From Malurus cyaneus samueli (Eukaryota; Chordata; Aves; Passeriformes; Maluridae), in assembly GCA_009741485.1 (NCBI GenBank), contig CM019220.1, forward strand, positions 31,130,185 through 31,194,184: a stretch of 64,000 nucleotides of DNA, in the 5' to 3' direction. The translations under genes and the position numbers were made by a program. This document shows, one piece after another, positions 27,742 through 39,590 of the stretch. The notes beneath the pieces were generated by a model. That model was not told the DNA's origin, made no database searches, and saw only the letters and a program-made list of their open reading frames with translations. Numbering within the stretch: position 1 is the stretch's first letter; each line of letters begins with the position of its first letter.

Positions 27742-27807
27742 AAAAAAAAAAAAAAAAAAAAAAAAAAAAGAAAATAGAGCATGGAAAAGAAAATAGAGCA
27801 TGGAAAG
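27742..27807 (+). repeat. Poly-A run followed by a 19-bp tandem duplication
   Basis: Twenty-eight A residues (27742-27769) are followed by two tandem 19-bp units, 27770-27788 and 27789-27807. Both read GAAAATAGAGCATGGAAA and differ only in the last base. The duplication lies wholly to the right of the A-run and so is not a target-site duplication. Phenylalanine-rich antisense frames across it (27588-27882) are artefacts of the poly-A run. Confidence 0.85.
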
Positions 27808-27809
27808 TG

Positions 27810-28860
27810 TAGCTTCTTCTAAGAGAAACAGGTGCAGGCTGAAATGTAAATATCTCTGAAAACATAATTTACTCATAATCATAAGGTCTTTTTAAAAGTC
27901 TGCTGCTTCTTTTTCCAGCCCACATTTTCCAAAACAAAGAAAGGCTGTCTTTAAAATATCTGTGATAATTGTTATATAACAATCACACGTAGCAATCTTG
28001 GCTTATTGATGAACTGCACATGAACTGCACCACATCAATCTCTGTAAACCTTTCCAAAGGTTTGTGCACAAAACCCTATGGTTTGGAAGAACTGATTGTA
28101 CAGCAAAGGTAGCAAGGCTATTCGTTAGCACTTAATTTGTGAAAAATTATTCCTGTGGAAAGAGCAAAGGATAACAAAAGGATAACTCTAGATTTATGGA
28201 AGTGAGGTAAGACCCAGCATTCCAGGTGCACAATACCTTGGTGTAAGTCCTGTTTGCACAATTTTTAGCAGATTGGCATGGAGCTTTCTAGTTTTTTTGG
28301 GATACTTTTAAACAGAATAGATTTATTGATAAGTTTATTAAGATGAAATGAGTATTTATTTAATTTACTCTTGTGTTTTTTTCCCAGAGCAAACAAAATT
28401 CATAAAAGCTATTCAATATATAGTATATGCTCAAGCATGGCAAGCTTTTCAGGTTATACAAACAGCCTTTGAATCAGGCTACAAAATGGTTTTGTAGGTA
28501 AAATAACCCATTTCCACATATTATTCAAAATATTCACCCTCTGTGAACTATTTCCTAGTATCTCTGCAGATATAAGCCTCCTGCCATTTTTGAATGAGTT
28601 TGAATTTACAAAGTAAATATTTTTATTATTTTTCAACAACCATTATTTAACCTTCTAAATACCCTATATTTTCCTCTACCTTAGACTATGCAGAAGAAGG
28701 CTGAAAATGAGCGCTAAACTCTAATACTGATGGCATAAAGCAATGAAGCATTTTGAGAAATGAACTACTTCATCATGTAAGTAGGTCTTGTGGGTTTTTT
28801 TGTTTGTTTGTTTGTTGTGGGTGTTTCCAGTTGATTGCAGAATATTATGGTTTTGTTCAT
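27810..28860. other. Noncoding DNA with a palindrome and a (TTTG)n microsatellite
   Basis: A 16-bp perfect palindrome, ATTGTTATATAACAAT, lies at 27968-27983 and is flanked by GTG and CAC that could extend the stem. A (TTTG)n microsatellite of about four units lies near 28794-28816, just upstream of the CR1 fragment. No gene recognised. Confidence 0.65.
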
Positions 28861-28864
28861 GTTG

Positions 28865-29110
28865 ACCCTATCACTCTCTATAACTGAGTTATGAAAGTTG
28901 GGTCTGTCTCCTCTCTCAGGTCTAGCAACAGGACAAGAGAAAATGGGCTCAAGCTCTGCTAGAGTAGGTTCAGTTTGGACATCAGGAAAAATTTCTCCAG
29001 TGAAAGGGTGGTCAGGCTCCCTAACTCAAAGCTTTAACCATCAGAATAAACTGATAGCAAAGGATCTGCTCAACTCTTTTCCAACTCATCATAAAATAAA
29101 GTGGCTTTGA
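28865..29110 (+). mobile_element. CR1 LINE fragment, 3' part of ORF2
   Basis: The text AGGACAAGAGAAAATGG, CTCAAGCTCTGC, GACATCAGGAAAAATTTCT and GTGAAAGGGTGGTCAGGC occurs in the order expected for the 3' end of the CR1 reverse-transcriptase frame. CR1 elements encode an endonuclease and reverse transcriptase and mobilise by target-primed reverse transcription. This copy is 5' truncated and has lost most of the sequence after the GTCAGGC segment. It ends near TTTTCCAACTCATC around 29080-29110. Part of the old frame is still open (28898-29110), but it is far too short to be functional. The matching section before 28898 carries an internal deletion. It is an inactive relic and the best lineage marker in the window. 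Confidence 0.85.
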
Positions 29111-32100
29111 CTCTTCATAAGTTGTATACAAGAACAGCACTAGTCTTTGTGCTTATTTTGCTCATTGAAAGAATACATTAAATAGGGAATCAATCTACAC
29201 AAAAACATGTAATACATGTTAACTACAGACAGATATACCCCAGATATAACAATTCTTTTGTCAAAACAATGCCTGCCTCTTTCTAAGGTTTTACACTTTT
29301 TAAATTATTTTTAATTATTCCATATTAGAAAAGTATGATGTGCACCTCTTTACCATTATCCCTACAGTTGAAAATACGGATTAAGGCAGTCAGTGGAGAC
29401 ATGTGAGTCTTGTCCTACCCAGCAATGCTCAGTCAGTGTTGCTCCAGCCTGTGCAAATGATGAGTTTATATCAGTTATTATAAGCTTGAACTATTTAGAT
29501 CCTCTGTAGTTGAAGTAGAGCTCAGCTGTGCCGTTGAATAATCAGAGCCCTGTCAGAGCCTGGGTTTCTCCAGCAGGTGTGCAAACACACAGGCACATGC
29601 TCTTCCCTTTGCAGAGGTATCGGTGGCAATTACAATCAGACAGGGATGTGCCACTCCAAATTTGTGAGCTGTTCTTCATCAATACTTGCACCAGGAAACA
29701 TTAGATTATTCTACAAGATGCTGAATGTTCCTGTTGATTGAAACTGTTTAAGGATGTCAAATCAAGGCTTTTCTCTCTGCTGCACCACACCTGTTCAACT
29801 TCTCTTTCATTGTTATCACAACTGCAATGAAAATAAGCGCTTCGTGTACAAAAGGCCCCGCTAACACTTTCAAAGACAAGAATCTGGTTTGCAAACTGCT
29901 TTGATTTGTGGAGTAAAAATTTCAAGGGTACTTATCTGTAACTTAGAACCAGCTTAGACAGCTGAACAGCACCTAGAACCAAAATTTTAATGGCATGTGG
30001 GCAAAATTTTAGGTAAAAGGAGACCTTTAAGAAGCAGCCAGGCATCAAATAGACATTGTTTAAATATGTGACCATAAAAGCCACATTTTCTAAAAGGACA
30101 TTATCCTACTGTATGCCATTGTCATTTCTGCTCTCATGATATTAACGTGAAGTTTTGTAACTCGACTGGTGATCACATGCAGTATAAATAACAAATACCT
30201 CTGAAAATGCATACTGAGGCCTGCATGTATTTATTCAATCAAAACACAACACTGGGGGAAAAAAAAAATCAATAAAAGCTTAGGAACAATGAAAAACCTG
30301 AGCTACAAATACACAGAAGCATTGCTGCACTAATAGATATTTTTCCAGGAGGTGGAATCTTGCTATTATATCATATCCAAATACAGCAGGAAATGTTTCA
30401 TGCACTGACATCTGACCTCTAACACCACGCTGGACATAACCTCAGAGCAGGCTCAGAAGAAATTAGAAACATGACTTCACTGCAGAAAATAGTGTAACAT
30501 TCATTGGCTTATGAATGGGAGTGAAGGGCGATTTAAATGCAGATTCAAAATATCAGCAGTGAAATCTTGATGTATTTAGAGCTGGCCTATTTAGCTATTT
30601 AACTGACAGCTGGTGATTAATGTAGATATAAAACTTTGAAATGCCTTTCTCTTAGAATACAAAGTTGATAGTGGTTTATGTTTCAGATTTTTGGTTGCTT
30701 TCTGAAATGGATTTCTAGAAGCTGAAGACCATGAATGGGAATGCTGAAATACAGCAGTTTTCAAAGCTTTCAGAATAGCCATGATGAGAGGCTGGTTTAG
30801 ACTTTAATTGAATTGATAGTAATAGAGAGGAACAATTGTTTTGATTCGTTATTCACCATATTTTGGACAACTTCTGTAATTGAATGACAGATTCAAGTGC
30901 ATTTTAAAAATTTAATTACCTGCTATTTCCATGATGCTGCATTTCACACGTGTGTATATACTGTTTTTTTCCAGTACCTTGTACAGTTTTCTAATTGAAC
31001 CACTGGATTTCTTACTCAAATCACCATTTTGAATTACTGACACATAAAAAAATCAAATATAACACTTCAGCAATAAACTAGCATCACATTAGAGGGAAAC
31101 AATCTGAACATATTCACTAATGTCGTTAGCTGATGACTCACAAATATGACTTCAATCTGCACAATTATGGCAAGCATTAATTGATCAAAATAACCAGTCC
31201 AAGCTTTCCAGCAGCTTACAGGCAAGTTTAACAACAAAGAAAGGTGACAGCAGTCTAAGATAAGCATTGGTTTCCTTTAGGATTCAGTCTGAAGCTCATT
31301 TAGGCAGGAGGGCACTTCATTTGCACTTGCACAGGCAATGGATCAGGTCTTTTCTAAGAGATTTAAAGGAGGGAGAAGCCATCCTTTTCTTGGTCACTGA
31401 AAGAACTTCTTGTGATGGACAATGAGGATGATGGCATTGTTAAAACTGTGGTAAGTTACAGGATAAACCAAAAATAAAGCAAAAGTATCAGGCTGGAGAT
31501 GTGCTGACTTGAATGCTTCCTTTTGAACCTTGCCCAAAAATGTCAGCATTAGGGGGTTAATGTCCCCTCTGATAAACCTGCAGAGCCAGGTTGCTGACTG
31601 ACTTACCCTATAAATACACATAACTTTTAGGGCAGGCTATGCAAGCAGAGATCCTGCACAGCATTTAAAATACTGACCATGTGCTTTTCTAGAGAAACTG
31701 AGGGGAAATAAGGGAATTGGGAGATGGGCAGACAGGCTCTGACCTCAGAGGAGCAGACACACCACTAGAGCTCAGCTAGGCTGGAATAAAAGGGGGAACT
31801 GTGCCAGGGTCTTTCAGCGTTGCAGGTACTAACAAGGATGAGTTCCTGCTCGTGGGAACCTGTTCTTGTTCTGGGTACCAGCCATGGGGGCTCACACACA
31901 ACACTCCTCACAGCAGGGTCAAGGCCTTTATCTGCTGGCTGAGATAAAACCCTTGAAAAGCATTTGCTGTATGTGATAAAACAGTCCAAGACCATGTGCT
32001 CTTTCATATTACAGCCAAACTCTCAGAAAGATGATACATCAGAGCATTAGATACTGGGACTTCCACTGAAAATGAGACCTCATGAAATATGCAGATCTTT

Positions 32101-33440
32101 GCAGTGTGTTTTGTTCCTCGTGCCATCTATTCCCTCTCCTGTGAAACTGCTCTGCTTCTGTTGATGGTGAAATGCAGAGATTTTCCTGTTTAGCACAGAG
32201 CCACTCCACCTTGGCAGGGTGTCAGCATGGCAGCTGAGAGCTGTGCCAGGACACTCCCCTGATCTGCCAGGAGCTTGGTGCAGCTGCAGGTTTGGCAGGT
32301 CAGCACTTTTACAGCCACTGTGAGATGTAAGTTTTAATCTGCTTGTTCCAACTCAGTGTTTTCTCCCCTCGCTTTTCAACCATAAATAATTATCTATGAA
32401 AAAACAAATTAGGGATGAGATTTCTCTCACCCCTCTAACAGTGTTTTGAAATTCCTTCTGCACTGTCTTTTGGTTTTCTGCTCCATCTTCTGCTCTTCCA
32501 ACTGCTGCTTGGCAACACGGATTGCTGTGCAAAATATGAGCTCCTGAAGACTGCTCACTTCAATAAAATTTTACCCAGAGGCAAGCATGTAAAGTAATGG
32601 AAATGCAATGTTTCAATAGCATAATTAGGGCTTGGTTTGGTTTTTGATTGTGAGCGAAAGATTCTATCTTGTTAAGACAACATGGCTTCTGCCCAAGTGG
32701 ATCAAGTGAGGCAGGTGCTAGAACTTAAAAGATTAAAATTTTATCGGTCTGGGGGCTCATGGGACATCTCCATTGCAAAAGGACACTATTCACTGTTTGC
32801 CTTGCACAGCAGCTCCTAAATGCCATCCAGTACCCCACTGCTGTGGCATGAACCAATTCACACTGTTTCATAATAAGCAAAGAGGGTGTTGAGGACTTTA
32901 GTTACTGCCTAAAAATTAGGACACATAAACTGTCCCCTGGCGATTTAATTTGGCTGGGGGAAATTTTTGCCACTGTTTGAGCACACAAAATGAGTTAGTT
33001 TCACAATTTTCACTAATCCTTCTATGATACAAGGCTTTTCCCTTGGCATGAACAGTGTTTTATTTTATAAGGAATCAGTTTTTCATTCCATCTAATGAAT
33101 GACTTTCCAAAAAAGAATGGTGTTCCACTTCTTTTTATTATATAATTTGCCTTTGAGATAGAGCTGGCATTAAAAAAATCATGCGGCTTCATATAGGATA
33201 AAATAGCTGAGAGGTTTTTTTCTTAGATCTTAACTTTTTTTTTTCTCCACATATTCTCCTATATTGAACTCATTCCTCATTTTGTTTATTTACCAACTTT
33301 ATTTTCCACATTCTCAATTGTCTTATGTCTTCCTTCTGATGTTTTAATATTGTTGCTCTGGGCTCTACAATACAGTATGTGCTAACTGGACTCCAAGTAG
33401 GTGAACCGTACTCTCCAGGTTAGCTGGAGTTATGAGAGGG
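29111..33440. other. Unique noncoding DNA, no gene seen
   Basis: No gene, transposon or RNA recognised. A 17-nt inverted repeat (AACATGTA, A, TACATGTT) lies at 29204-29220. Sequence at about 32560-33010 is free of recognisable repeats and has a mixed texture reminiscent of conserved noncoding DNA, but I cannot test this. Open frames are all below 90 codons. Confidence 0.65.
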
Positions 33441-33450
33441 TTTCTAACAG

Positions 33451-33486
33451 AGTCTCTCTCCCTCTCTTACCTCTCTCTCTCTTTTT
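33451..33486. repeat. CT-rich simple sequence
   Basis: An imperfect (CT)n run (AGTCTCTCTCCCTCTC, then ACCTCTCTCTCTC). It is a degenerate microsatellite. Confidence 0.8.
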
Positions 33487-33489
33487 ATT

Positions 33490-36290
33490 AATCTTTGATA
33501 ACCCTCTTTTTGATCTACACACTGCACCCTTCTAATTTACAGATGCTTTTAAACCTCAGGCATGGGATTACTTCATTTGATTCATGGAAGACCACGAGCA
33601 GCTCAAATTAACCTTTTGCTTCCTTGGGGGTGAAAAAAATTTACTTTGGGGATTTGGTTCACCTGTTGAGAAGGAAGCTGTCTCTTCTTATTTACTGAGA
33701 TTGCCTCAGTACCATGGAGATGAGTCATGCATACACTACAGGGTTTAGGTGACACCATAAATTCACTGCTGGACACCACAGACCCTGTCCAGAGCAAACT
33801 GAGGTCAGAAAAATCATTCCTATTGACTCCAGTGCCAAACCTACATTACACAGAGTGCACTTTGTTCCCAGGGAAATTAATGGAAGATGGTGTTTGGTAT
33901 ATCAAGGAACGATCGAAAGTGACACCAGATTGGTTTGTCTACTGAAAAACAACAGCATAAAGTGACATCATCACCAGTGACAACTGCATCCTCTGACTTT
34001 TCCATACTGTTTACCATCTTTTTTTTTCAAAAAGATGTCCAGAAAGAGATGAGATCAGTGTCCAAAGCACGTGTTGAGCCTTGCTTTTCTACCAGCTCAT
34101 GGAGCAGGCAAAAAATTTACAGCAGTAAAATGAGGAAAAGAATAACTCCCTAACAGAAAAAGACAGAGACCTCTTGAAAGGAAGGCTTACTCAGGATGGT
34201 AGCTAAAAGTCTACAGGATTGATCTTCTGTATCTCACTCACTTCTAAGAGTATAAGGAACCACTTTGTTGGGCTCTGCAGAAAAGAGTTAAGGAAAGCAT
34301 TCACACAAATATCGCTGAAAGGCTGAAAGAGTTTGCCCGTGAGCAAAACCAGTATGATGATTTCATTTCTCAATACATATATCAGAATTGGAGTGCAAGC
34401 TCTCAAGCACTTGTTGTGTTTCAGAAACAGCTAAATCAGAGGTTTTTCATCCTGTCTCTGTCTGTCACGCCATAGTGCTGACAAAATAAAACAAGGCAAG
34501 GGGTGAAAGAAGAGCAAACACTGAATTTTGTTTCTGCTTTTCTAAGCATTTTGCAACAAGAACGTGGCAATTAGAAAATGAACCCAGAAACTGGGTTAGT
34601 ATTAGTTTAACAGCACTTTCTTTCTTCACGAGTTTTTTCTCTGTCCCCCTTAACATTCAGAGACAAATCTGATTCTTTAAATCTGGTCCAGAGCCCTGGC
34701 CTAATTGTTAGACTGCAAACCACTTTACATATCTTAATTGTATTATTCAAAAACTGTCCCTGTGCATACCATTTCACAAGCCTGCAAAAAGAGCCACGGA
34801 CCTGACAGGGCAACAGCACTTTGTTATGGTTTAATACAATGCCTCATTGTATGCACCCAGCAGGGCAGATCAAGGCTATAGAAGAAGCTTTTTCTTTCAC
34901 AGCTTTTCCACTGAGTCCATCCATTTTCTGCCTCCAATAGCATAGTTTGCCGCTACACAAAAAAAAAATATCTGAAAGCATGAGAAATGTCAGGATGAAT
35001 GTTGTTTTTCATCTTCACAGAAGCTGCTTCCTGGCATTAAATGTGAGTGCTATACCCTGCATGGCTTATCCTACTTCCTAGCTATAGCCTACCTGCCTCT
35101 TTGCCTCTTAATGAATCAGGACTCAGTAAAACCTGGCTCAGTCCATTGTACTTGTTCAGTTGCAGCTATTGAAAATGCACAGGGAATACCTTCACCTGGG
35201 GCTTATTGTGCCAAGTCACAGTGCAGATTAGTAGTTCATTCAAGACTATAGAAGATATTTAAGTTATCTCATTTGAGCACCATTTCCTCGCTCTTGATCC
35301 CCCAGTGTGAGGGTGTTTGGTACCAGGATGTTCTGGTCTGTAAGGTTGCAGTAGTGGAGGACAATTGAATTTTATTTTTTTTTTTTGAGCTGGCATTACA
35401 AGAGGAGATTAGCATGAAAAACCTTATGTGCCTCAGATACACACCACATGTGTGGTGTGCAGCACCCCATGTCCACAAAGAGATTCTCCCCTTTGTCATT
35501 CAACCTCTAATGTGACTTTCCTACATGGAAACGCCTCAGTTTGTCCTTTCCACTGTCAAGCAGCAAGGGTGCTCACATGACAGCTCCTCACTGCACTCCT
35601 GGATAAAGGCAAAGGCAGAGGTGGAATGGAGCAGCCCTTGCCAGACCTCCCTGCTCACTGAGCTGGGCTGTTTATCCTGCAGCCAAGAGGTTTGTGCAGC
35701 ACAGCAGACACCTGAAGGTCACAGCAAAGCACAGCCATACCATACTGGCAATTCCCAGACTGGAACTGCCTTGGCTCTTTCCCATTGGGAGCTGCCTGGG
35801 ACACAGAACCAAGCCTCTTCCTCCCTTGCCTCCTCCTGCTTTGTTTCTCTGCAGAAGCCAAATGCCCTCATCAATCAGCGTTTGCCAGTTCTTCAGGAAA
35901 TGACTCAAATTGCCAAAGGGACTGAAGGAACAGCAGTAACCAGTGACACCAAGAGCCACACCTGGACCTGCACTAGCAGCAAAACTGGCAAGATTTATAG
36001 ACATTACTGAGCCAGTGCAGAAAATATAGCTGAAATCATCAGCCTAGAGTGAAGCAAACTCACCGTGTTGTAGCACTGGTGGAAGATTTTGCTTCAAGGT
36101 CATATGATCCAAAAGGTTGCAGAGTTTATAGGAAGAAAATGTCTGCAATATACAGACATTATGCTCCTCCTCTTTATCTCCCTGCCAGCCTAGTGAGAAT
36201 AACTGGTGTATGGATTATACACAGCCTTAAAGTGCCAAATACTTGACTGCAGTGAAAAGCACAACATTTCAGCACAGTGTGAAACGGATG
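33490..36290. other. Noncoding DNA, GC-richer toward the right end
   Basis: No gene recognised. An open frame of 161 codons at 35525-36010 lies in the locally GC-richer part. Frames on the other strand and in a second plus frame also stay open there, and its predicted protein has no recognisable domain. A strong splice-acceptor-like pyrimidine tract ends in CAG at 35854, with no convincing donor downstream. Confidence 0.6.
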
Positions 36291-36291
36291 T

Positions 36292-36638
36292 AGGAAGGAA
36301 AAGGGAAAGGAAAAGGAAAAGGAAAAGGAAAAGAAAAGAAAAGAAAAGGAAAAGGAAAAAGGAGAAAAGGAAAAAGGAAAGGAAAAGGAAAAGGAAAAGG
36401 AAAGGAAAAGGAAGGAAAAGGAAAAGGGAAAAGGAAAAAGGGAAAAGGAAAAGGAAAAGGAAAAGGAAAAGGAAAGGAAAGAAAGGAGGAAAAGGAAAAG
36501 GAAAAGGAAAAGGAAAAGGAAAAGGAAAAGGAAGGAAAAAGGAAAAAAAAGGAAAAAAAAAAAAAAAAAAAAAAAGGAAAAAAAAAGGAAGAAAAGGAAG
36601 AAAAGGAAGAAAAGGAAGAAAAGGAGAGGAAGAAAGAA
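36292..36638 (+). repeat. 347-bp uninterrupted purine tract, (GGAAAA)n-type
   Basis: Every base from 36292 to 36638 on the plus strand is A or G. The main unit is GGAAAA or GGAAAAA with variants GGAA, GAAAA and GGGAAAA. There is a long A-rich centre near 36543-36586 and a final GAAGAAAAG-type array at about 36588-36625. Homopurine mirror repeats of this kind can form intramolecular triplex (H-DNA), and their length is usually polymorphic. The lysine/arginine-rich plus frame (36206-36673) and the phenylalanine/serine/leucine-rich minus frame (36174-36695) are translations of this repeat, not genes. Confidence 0.97.
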
Positions 36639-36639
36639 T

Positions 36640-37485
36640 GAGGTATCAGGATGGCTCAGTCTGCTCTCCATAATTTGACTGACTACAGAAGACAATGTGT
36701 CCTACTGTCACCCTTGCTGCCTACAGTAGCTCATAAAGTTTAATATGCACCCCAGCTAGGAAAATCAAGCTTAAGGCCGGTGCAGTTAAAGAAGCAGAGC
36801 AGAGTTGAGAGAGCCTCAATACTCACAGTCAGATACATTAAAGAAGATGTACGGGTGTTTATTTGTTCCTAGCAAAGGTATAACCCACCAGATGTCGGGT
36901 ATAAAACTGTTCAGTTGTGGCTGACCTCCCTCACAAAATGCTCTCTGGCTATGGTTTACGGGGCAGCTGTGGCTCAACCTTGTGGGTCATGACTTCATTC
37001 ATTTTTGATGAACAACTGCTGTCTTTTCAAAAATTATTTCAGGCAATGGAAGACCGCTGTCCCTCTTACAATCAGAGAGCAGGCAGTAGTGTCAGTCACA
37101 TGTTGTCTTATTTTACAGTAAATAGACCAGAAAATAGGAAAGAATATTGCCAGGTGCAAAAATAGAAAATTTCTTTTCTTCAGAATTGTGCAACATTACT
37201 AGAGAAATCAAGGCCAGAACCGCATAAACCCTCAAAATCTCCAGTAATTCAATATTACCACTTTCCTAGAACAGTGTGACATTATACACAGGTGTCCTAG
37301 CAGGAGACACAAAACAAGAAGACAGTAAGCTGCTAGTGAGCAGAACTGCCTTTATCATCCACTTAAATCACATTTAGCAATGAACAAGTCAAATTTCCTG
37401 TTTGACTCCACTGCTAGTGCACTTCAATGCAAACACCAGCACAGGCTGAACAAGAAATGGACTCTGCTGCAGTATTTACAGCCCT
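36640..37485. other. Unique noncoding DNA, nothing recognised
   Basis: Right flank of the purine tract. An 82-codon open frame at 36917-37165 resembles no known protein. No repeat or RNA gene seen. Confidence 0.65.
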
Positions 37486-37489
37486 CAGC

Positions 37490-37780
37490 ACTTATTAATT
37501 GCCTGCAAAATCAGGGGAATATGTTCTGTGCATGTCAGCTCAGCATATATTGTACATAATTGCACATTTGAGCCACACGGTTGTTTATGTCACTTTGTAA
37601 TCACACTAATAATTACCAAACAACCAAGTAATTCAATGAACATTAAATGTAACATTTAATTACTTTATTAATTTCCACATAATATGGAAGAAGGAAAATA
37701 ACCGGCTCAATCTATAATTTCACCGTGCTCACAAGCCTTATCTTTATGCATATATATGGGAGAAATTATCAAAACACAAC
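37490..37780. promoter_or_regulatory. AT-rich block with palindromic ATTAAATGT motif, possible conserved noncoding element
   Basis: Seen: dense TAAT/ATTA cores (CTTATTAATTGCC, CTAATAATTACC, TTATTAATTTCC), the inverted repeat ATTAAATGT / ACATTTAAT near 37642-37660, and an octamer-like TATGCATA near 37746. No recognisable transposon is present. Inference: texture typical of vertebrate enhancers bound by homeodomain and POU factors, not proof of function. Confidence 0.3.
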
Positions 37781-37789
37781 ACAGGAGAT

Positions 37790-39240
37790 GCACAAACATA
37801 ACTCAGCATTTGCTTGATGTTTTTCATGTTGGCATCTCTCCTGCATGGAGCTTTGAAAATTTATCCTATAACATCAGGCAACTTCAAGGCATCCTGAACT
37901 TCGAAAATTAAAAGGAAAAAAAAAATTCTGCACTGAGATACAAATTCCACCTTCTGTCAGGAACTTACTGATTAAAAAACTCTTTATAGGTTAAGCCAAC
38001 CATTACATTTTTATGTTGCTATATATTTCACAACATAAAAAATAAAATATTTTCTCCATAAAACCTTTCAAAACCGTAAATACTAGCACACTCCACAGCT
38101 CCAGACGAAGTTGCAATTTATTATTTATCTGTTTTTATATTCTGCTATGGTATCTTTTCCTTTTATAAGCCTGGCAAGTTTCCCACAGAAGTTTCCTCAT
38201 CAGCAGTTATTTTAAACTAGAGCCCTTTATACTCCACACTACTCATATGCTGAACCAGTCCTCAAGAACTCAGTAATTTTTAGCAGCAACGTGTCATGGT
38301 TTGGGGAGACACAACAAACTGTCTGCAGTTAATGAGAATTAAGCTTTTTAGCATTCAAACGCATCATGCTGAACCACACCTGATTTCGTGCTGTGATTTT
38401 TTCACAAGCGATTCTGCATTCACGCTGTGTTTGGTAAACGTGCACAAGACAAAGCTCAAGGGGAAAATGTGCAAGGGGCAGAAGTATTCATGGGCAAATT
38501 GTGCAAGAAAGTTGTGCAGCAGTCTCAGAGAGGAGCATAAAATGCTGAACTCAAGGTTCTCCACCTGGAGCCTCTCTCATTTAAAATGGAAGCCAAAGAA
38601 TGAGCTACTTTTATGGGCCTCCAGGAGAAATGCATTTGAAATCTGCTAACATGGAAACACAGAGGTTGCCCCTAATATACCTGAGGCTGTTTCTCCTAGA
38701 AAGTGCCCCTGGATGTACCTGAGCATGTTCAGAATCTGCTGTATTCCCTGGGAAGCAATGACTGCCCATGTCCAACCCATCACCACATGGTGTGTTTGAC
38801 TGTCAGGGACAATGGCAAAAGGTCCAGGCCACCTCTCACAGACAATAAGGAAAATGGTCAAAGGACTCAACCAAACTCTCCTTTGTCCTGGCCTGCAAGG
38901 GCAAGAATTAATTATTTGTGCTGACTGGAAGTTCCACATTGATGATCTTAAAAATGTAATAATTTATTGAGGTTGTAATCAATAACAGGGCAAATGGGAA
39001 GGGGTTAGCATTTCTTAAACGACAGCCTAGACCTGCCATGTAAATAATATACCCCAGATCAGAGCTGAAGCCCACTCAGCTTAGAAAATTGCTCCAGATG
39101 AGCCTGGAACATGTCCCCTCTCAAAACAAATTTTTAGCTTATCTGTTCATTTATAAAATTAGTTTGTGTTTGGTTTATGACATTCACTGACAGTTGACCA
39201 ACTGGACAGTTTACCAATAGATGGAATAAGAAAGAAGTGA
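37790..39240. other. Noncoding DNA, no gene seen
   Basis: Unique sequence. Open frames at 38296-38649 (plus, 117 codons) and 38646-38939 (minus, 97 codons) carry no recognisable domain. The text TGTCATGGTTTGG at 38293 resembles the first bases of some songbird LTRs, but nothing else in the flank supports an LTR. Confidence 0.6.
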
Positions 39241-39244
39241 AATA

Positions 39245-39590
39245 GAGTTAATATTAAAAAGGCTGCAGCATAAAATGTAATGCTTTGCTTTGTCCTTGAT
39301 GCTTTACTCATATCTTTCAGCTCATCTACTTTATTTATAACACTTTTACCTTATCCTTCACATTTCCTCTGACACACAGAAGTTTTCAGTTCACAGAATA
39401 TAGTACAATGCAAGGGGTTATGAACATAAAAAACGCATTAGAGAAAAATGTAAATGCTTAGATTTTTCTTGACATTTAATACTCATATCTCTCAATTCAT
39501 CCTGTGTATTTATTAGACCTTCATCTTATCCCTCACCATTGCTTTGGCAGTAAAAATTTTGTGTTCATCAAGTGGTGCGACTTTGTGCTG
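39245..39590 (+). repeat. Diverged 173-175-bp tandem duplication
   Basis: Two head-to-tail copies. Anchors pair in order at constant spacing: AAAATGTAA at 39272 with AAAATGTAAATG at 39445; ACTCATATCT at 39306 and 39481; TTATCC.TCAC at 39351 and 39526; TTTTCAGTTCA near 39383 and TTTTGTGTTCATC near 39557. Identity in the best blocks is high, but overall divergence is substantial, so the duplication is old. A third, weaker resemblance (TAGCTTATCTGTTCATTTATA near 39136) may be another decayed unit. No protein or known satellite was recognised. Confidence 0.75.

Noticed and set aside
27742..27807. Poly-A run as the tail of a processed pseudogene
   Set aside because: No coding remnant is recognisable upstream, and the adjacent 19-bp duplication lies entirely after the A-run, so it is not a flanking target-site duplication.
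35815..35854. Strong polypyrimidine tract and CAG splice acceptor
   Set aside because: No plausible donor within exon distance downstream and no recognisable coding content. An acceptor alone is not evidence of an exon.
35525..36010. 161-codon open frame on the plus strand
   Set aside because: Locally higher GC keeps three frames open on both strands. The predicted protein has no known domain and no exon-like boundaries.
36174..36695. Open frames of 155 codons (plus) and 173 codons (minus)
   Set aside because: They are translations of the purine/pyrimidine repeat: almost only Lys/Arg/Gly/Glu on one strand and Phe/Ser/Leu/Pro on the other. Length comes from the absence of stop codons in such composition.
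38293..38306. TGTCATGGTTTGG as the 5' end of a songbird LTR
   Set aside because: Only about a dozen bases match remembered LTR starts. Similar words at 34824 and 55791 also lack any LTR-like continuation, so this is probably chance.
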